A stretch of 64,000 nt of DNA, from the NCBI RefSeq assembly GCF_023238625.1, contig NZ_CP096670.1, forward strand, positions 857,501 to 921,500, in the 5' to 3' direction. Position 1 is the first letter of the stretch. The number at the start of each line of letters is the position of its first letter. The notes below the pieces were generated by a model. The model was not told the origin of the DNA. It was given only the letters and a program-made list of their open reading frames with translations, and did no database searches. Of the stretch, positions 62,671 through 64,000 are shown in pieces. This DNA comes from Agarivorans sp. TSD2052. Its GTDB lineage: Bacteria > Pseudomonadota > Gammaproteobacteria > Enterobacterales > Celerinatantimonadaceae. The position numbers and the translations under genes were made by a program.

Positions 62671-63645
62671 ATGGAGAAACGCACTGTAACGAACAATGAA
62701 TCATTGTTGTGCACACTTCACTCGAATGATGCAAATCATCAGGCGGCAAACCTGATCAACTGGCAGCAAGAGTTTGACCAACTCAGCCAAGGCCAGTTTC
62801 TTGGTGTAATAAATGAAGTTAGCTTGCCGCATATTCATGTGTTTCGAGAAGATACTAGCCATGAGTTGCGGCAACAGTGTCGAGTAGAAGACGGTGGGCT
62901 ATGGTTAGGGGTTAGCGCAAATAATAAAAGCTGTCGCATTAATCATCAGCGGACCAGTCATGACCAATTTTTATGCATGCCTGGTGGCTTAGATTTTGAA
63001 CTGTTGACGCCAGATAACTTTTCTATCTTTGGTCTTGTGCTGCCTAAAAGCTTGTTAACTCAATTCGCAGAACAAAATGAAGAAGCTCAGATAAGCCAAA
63101 CGCCTAGAGGCCTTTGCATAGAAGGAAGTGGCGCGGGGGCGCAAATGGTATTTCGGCAATACTTGTCGCTGCTATTGCAACCGCAAGGTAATCGCTGGAG
63201 TAGTATCACCCAGGAGATAATCCTTCAGGATGCGGTGCAAGAACTACTTAGCCAAGCTCAGCAGGTATCCGCTTCACATGTTGGTTCTCATCAGCGGCTA
63301 CGTATTATGAAGCGGGTTAAACACTATTTAAGCGACTCGCGCTTAAAGACCCCTGTCACTATAAGCGAGATATGCGCGGCAGTGCATGTTAGTCGCCGCA
63401 CCTTGCAGTACACTTTTAGTGAGTGTCTTGGCATGTCACCTAAGCAATATATTAAAATTATTCGGCTTAACCAAGTGAGACGTAGGCTGCTAAATTGTGA
63501 CAGCGCCAGAACGATTTCAGAGATAGCATTTGATTATGGTTTTTTTCATCTTAGCCAATTCAGTCAGGATTATATGCGCTTGTTTGGTGAGAAACCTCGG
63601 CAGACACTTCAGCATAACCATCGCTATCGCTCGGAGAGCACGTAA
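62671..63645 (+). CDS. AraC family regulator, EutR-like
   Basis: Transcription activator of 324 residues from the ATG at 62671 (MEKRTVTNNESLL), chosen because AAGGATAG precedes it; a TTG start 14 codons upstream is less likely. The C-terminal AraC domain holds two helix-turn-helix units (SEICAAVHVSRRTLQYTFSECLGMSPKQYIKIIRLNQVRRRLL and TISEIAFDYGFFHLSQFSQDYMRLFGEKP). The N-terminal domain resembles EutR-type sensors (EVSLPHIHVFREDTSHELRQQC). It is divergent from the TRAP-eutBC operon and is its probable activator, in response to ethanolamine and possibly cobalamin as in EutR. Confidence 0.9.
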   Translation: MEKRTVTNNESLLCTLHSNDANHQAANLINWQQEFDQLSQGQFLGVINEVSLPHIHVFREDTSHELRQQCRVEDGGLWLGVSANNKSCRINHQRTSHDQFLCMPGGLDFELLTPDNFSIFGLVLPKSLLTQFAEQNEEAQISQTPRGLCIEGSGAGAQMVFRQYLSLLLQPQGNRWSSITQEIILQDAVQELLSQAQQVSASHVGSHQRLRIMKRVKHYLSDSRLKTPVTISEICAAVHVSRRTLQYTFSECLGMSPKQYIKIIRLNQVRRRLLNCDSARTISEIAFDYGFFHLSQFSQDYMRLFGEKPRQTLQHNHRYRSEST

Positions 63646-63987
63646 CCCCAACCCATTGGCTACAGTATTTCTCAGGCTAAATCCTTCTTCTATAAACTGA
63701 CATAAGCACTTGTTCTGATTGTTATATTTTTGTTGGTCAATACCGAGGATAGCTTGTGTCACGCAAGATTTGATCTACGCTTTATTGATACCAGCCATAG
63801 TTATTTGCGCAATGCAGCACTTAAAGAGACCGCTTGGGTGGGGCTAATACTGCCTCGCTTGTCTTACGGCTTTACCGCTTTCTAAGCTTGTTATGTATCT
63901 AAGCATTAGCGCTCTGGTATTACTTGAGTTCGGCCTTGTTGGATGAACAATCATTAAAAAAGCTGAGTAATCAGTTAAGGAGAAAGA
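63646..63987. other. intergenic region without a supported gene
   Basis: A 52-codon open frame near 63725-63884 (ending LILPRLSYGFTAF) lacks an ATG and any ribosome site. It could be a gene remnant or chance. Promoter elements for the gene starting at 63988 are expected here, but I cannot point to a convincing one. Confidence 0.4.
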
Positions 63988-64000
63988 ATGAATAGGATGT
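63988..64000 (+). CDS. start of an unidentified gene, cut by the window edge
   Basis: AAGGAGAAAGA directly precedes ATGAATAGGATGT at the window's end. The strong ribosome site with 6-base spacing makes a real start likely. Only four codons (MNRM) are visible, so no function can be given. By position an ethanolamine-related gene such as an aldehyde dehydrogenase is conceivable. Confidence 0.5.

Noticed and set aside
63725-63884. Open frame ending LILPRLSYGFTAF
   Set aside because: No start codon with ribosome site and no recognisable family; possibly a remnant but unsupported.

Overview
The window looks like chromosome from a marine gammaproteobacterium of the Alteromonadales/Vibrio-like group; an Agarivorans-type organism is my best guess, from overall gene style only. 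The housekeeping genes (serA, rpiA, fau, zapA, 6S RNA, ygfB, pepP, ubiH, ubiI, gcvTHP, dgt) are typical gammaproteobacterial versions. The zapA/ssrS/fau/rpiA/serA block that is contiguous in Escherichia coli is split here: zapA and the 6S RNA gene lie about 20 kb from fau.

Layout. 1-2.7 kb: serA (cut by the window edge), rpiA and fau. 2.7-8.5 kb: a YebC/YeeN protein, an ABC exporter operon of MacB/Lol type with a LolA-like partner and a periplasmic helical protein, an OsmC protein and a double-cupin protein followed by two copies of a 61-bp hairpin repeat. 8.9-14.2 kb: an alpha-galactoside module (LacI regulator, GH36 alpha-galactosidase, sodium symporter) with three near-identical operators. 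14.2-17.2 kb: a LytTR two-component system in one operon with an outer-membrane barrel protein. 17.5-22.1 kb: two tandem LysR genes, a barrel protein and a DUF1254/DUF1214 protein. 22.3-28.4 kb: 6S RNA followed by three tandem partial copies of its own 3' arm, then zapA and the divergent PilZ, ygfB-pepP-ubiH-ubiI group. 28.6-35.3 kb: an adaptor-RND-TolC efflux operon and its divergent LysR gene.

35.4-43.6 kb: a serine beta-lactamase-like hydrolase, a PagL-like lipid A deacylase, a small HTH regulator and the glycine-cleavage genes gcvT-gcvH-gcvP. 43.6-47.1 kb is an AT-rich accessory segment of four unknown genes. It ends in a decayed second copy of the gcvP 3' end and its terminator, so it is bounded by direct repeats of gcvP. 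47.2-56.8 kb holds an exported choloylglycine-hydrolase family enzyme with its LysR gene, dgt, and two groups of small unknown genes. Those at 49.5-51.1 kb share a leader sequence; those at 55.2-56.8 kb are tightly packed, partly overlapping. 56.9-63.6 kb is an ethanolamine module: a TRAP transporter and EutB-EutC in one operon, with a divergent AraC/EutR-like activator. A further gene starts at the right edge.

The most notable signals are the tandem 6S RNA 3'-arm copies, the gcvP-end duplication bounding foreign-looking genes, the coupling of a TRAP transporter to EutBC without microcompartment genes in view, the LytTR/barrel operon with repeated AGTTCAC motifs upstream, and the compact small-gene cluster near 55-57 kb. 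All functions are inferred from reading the sequence; no database search was run.
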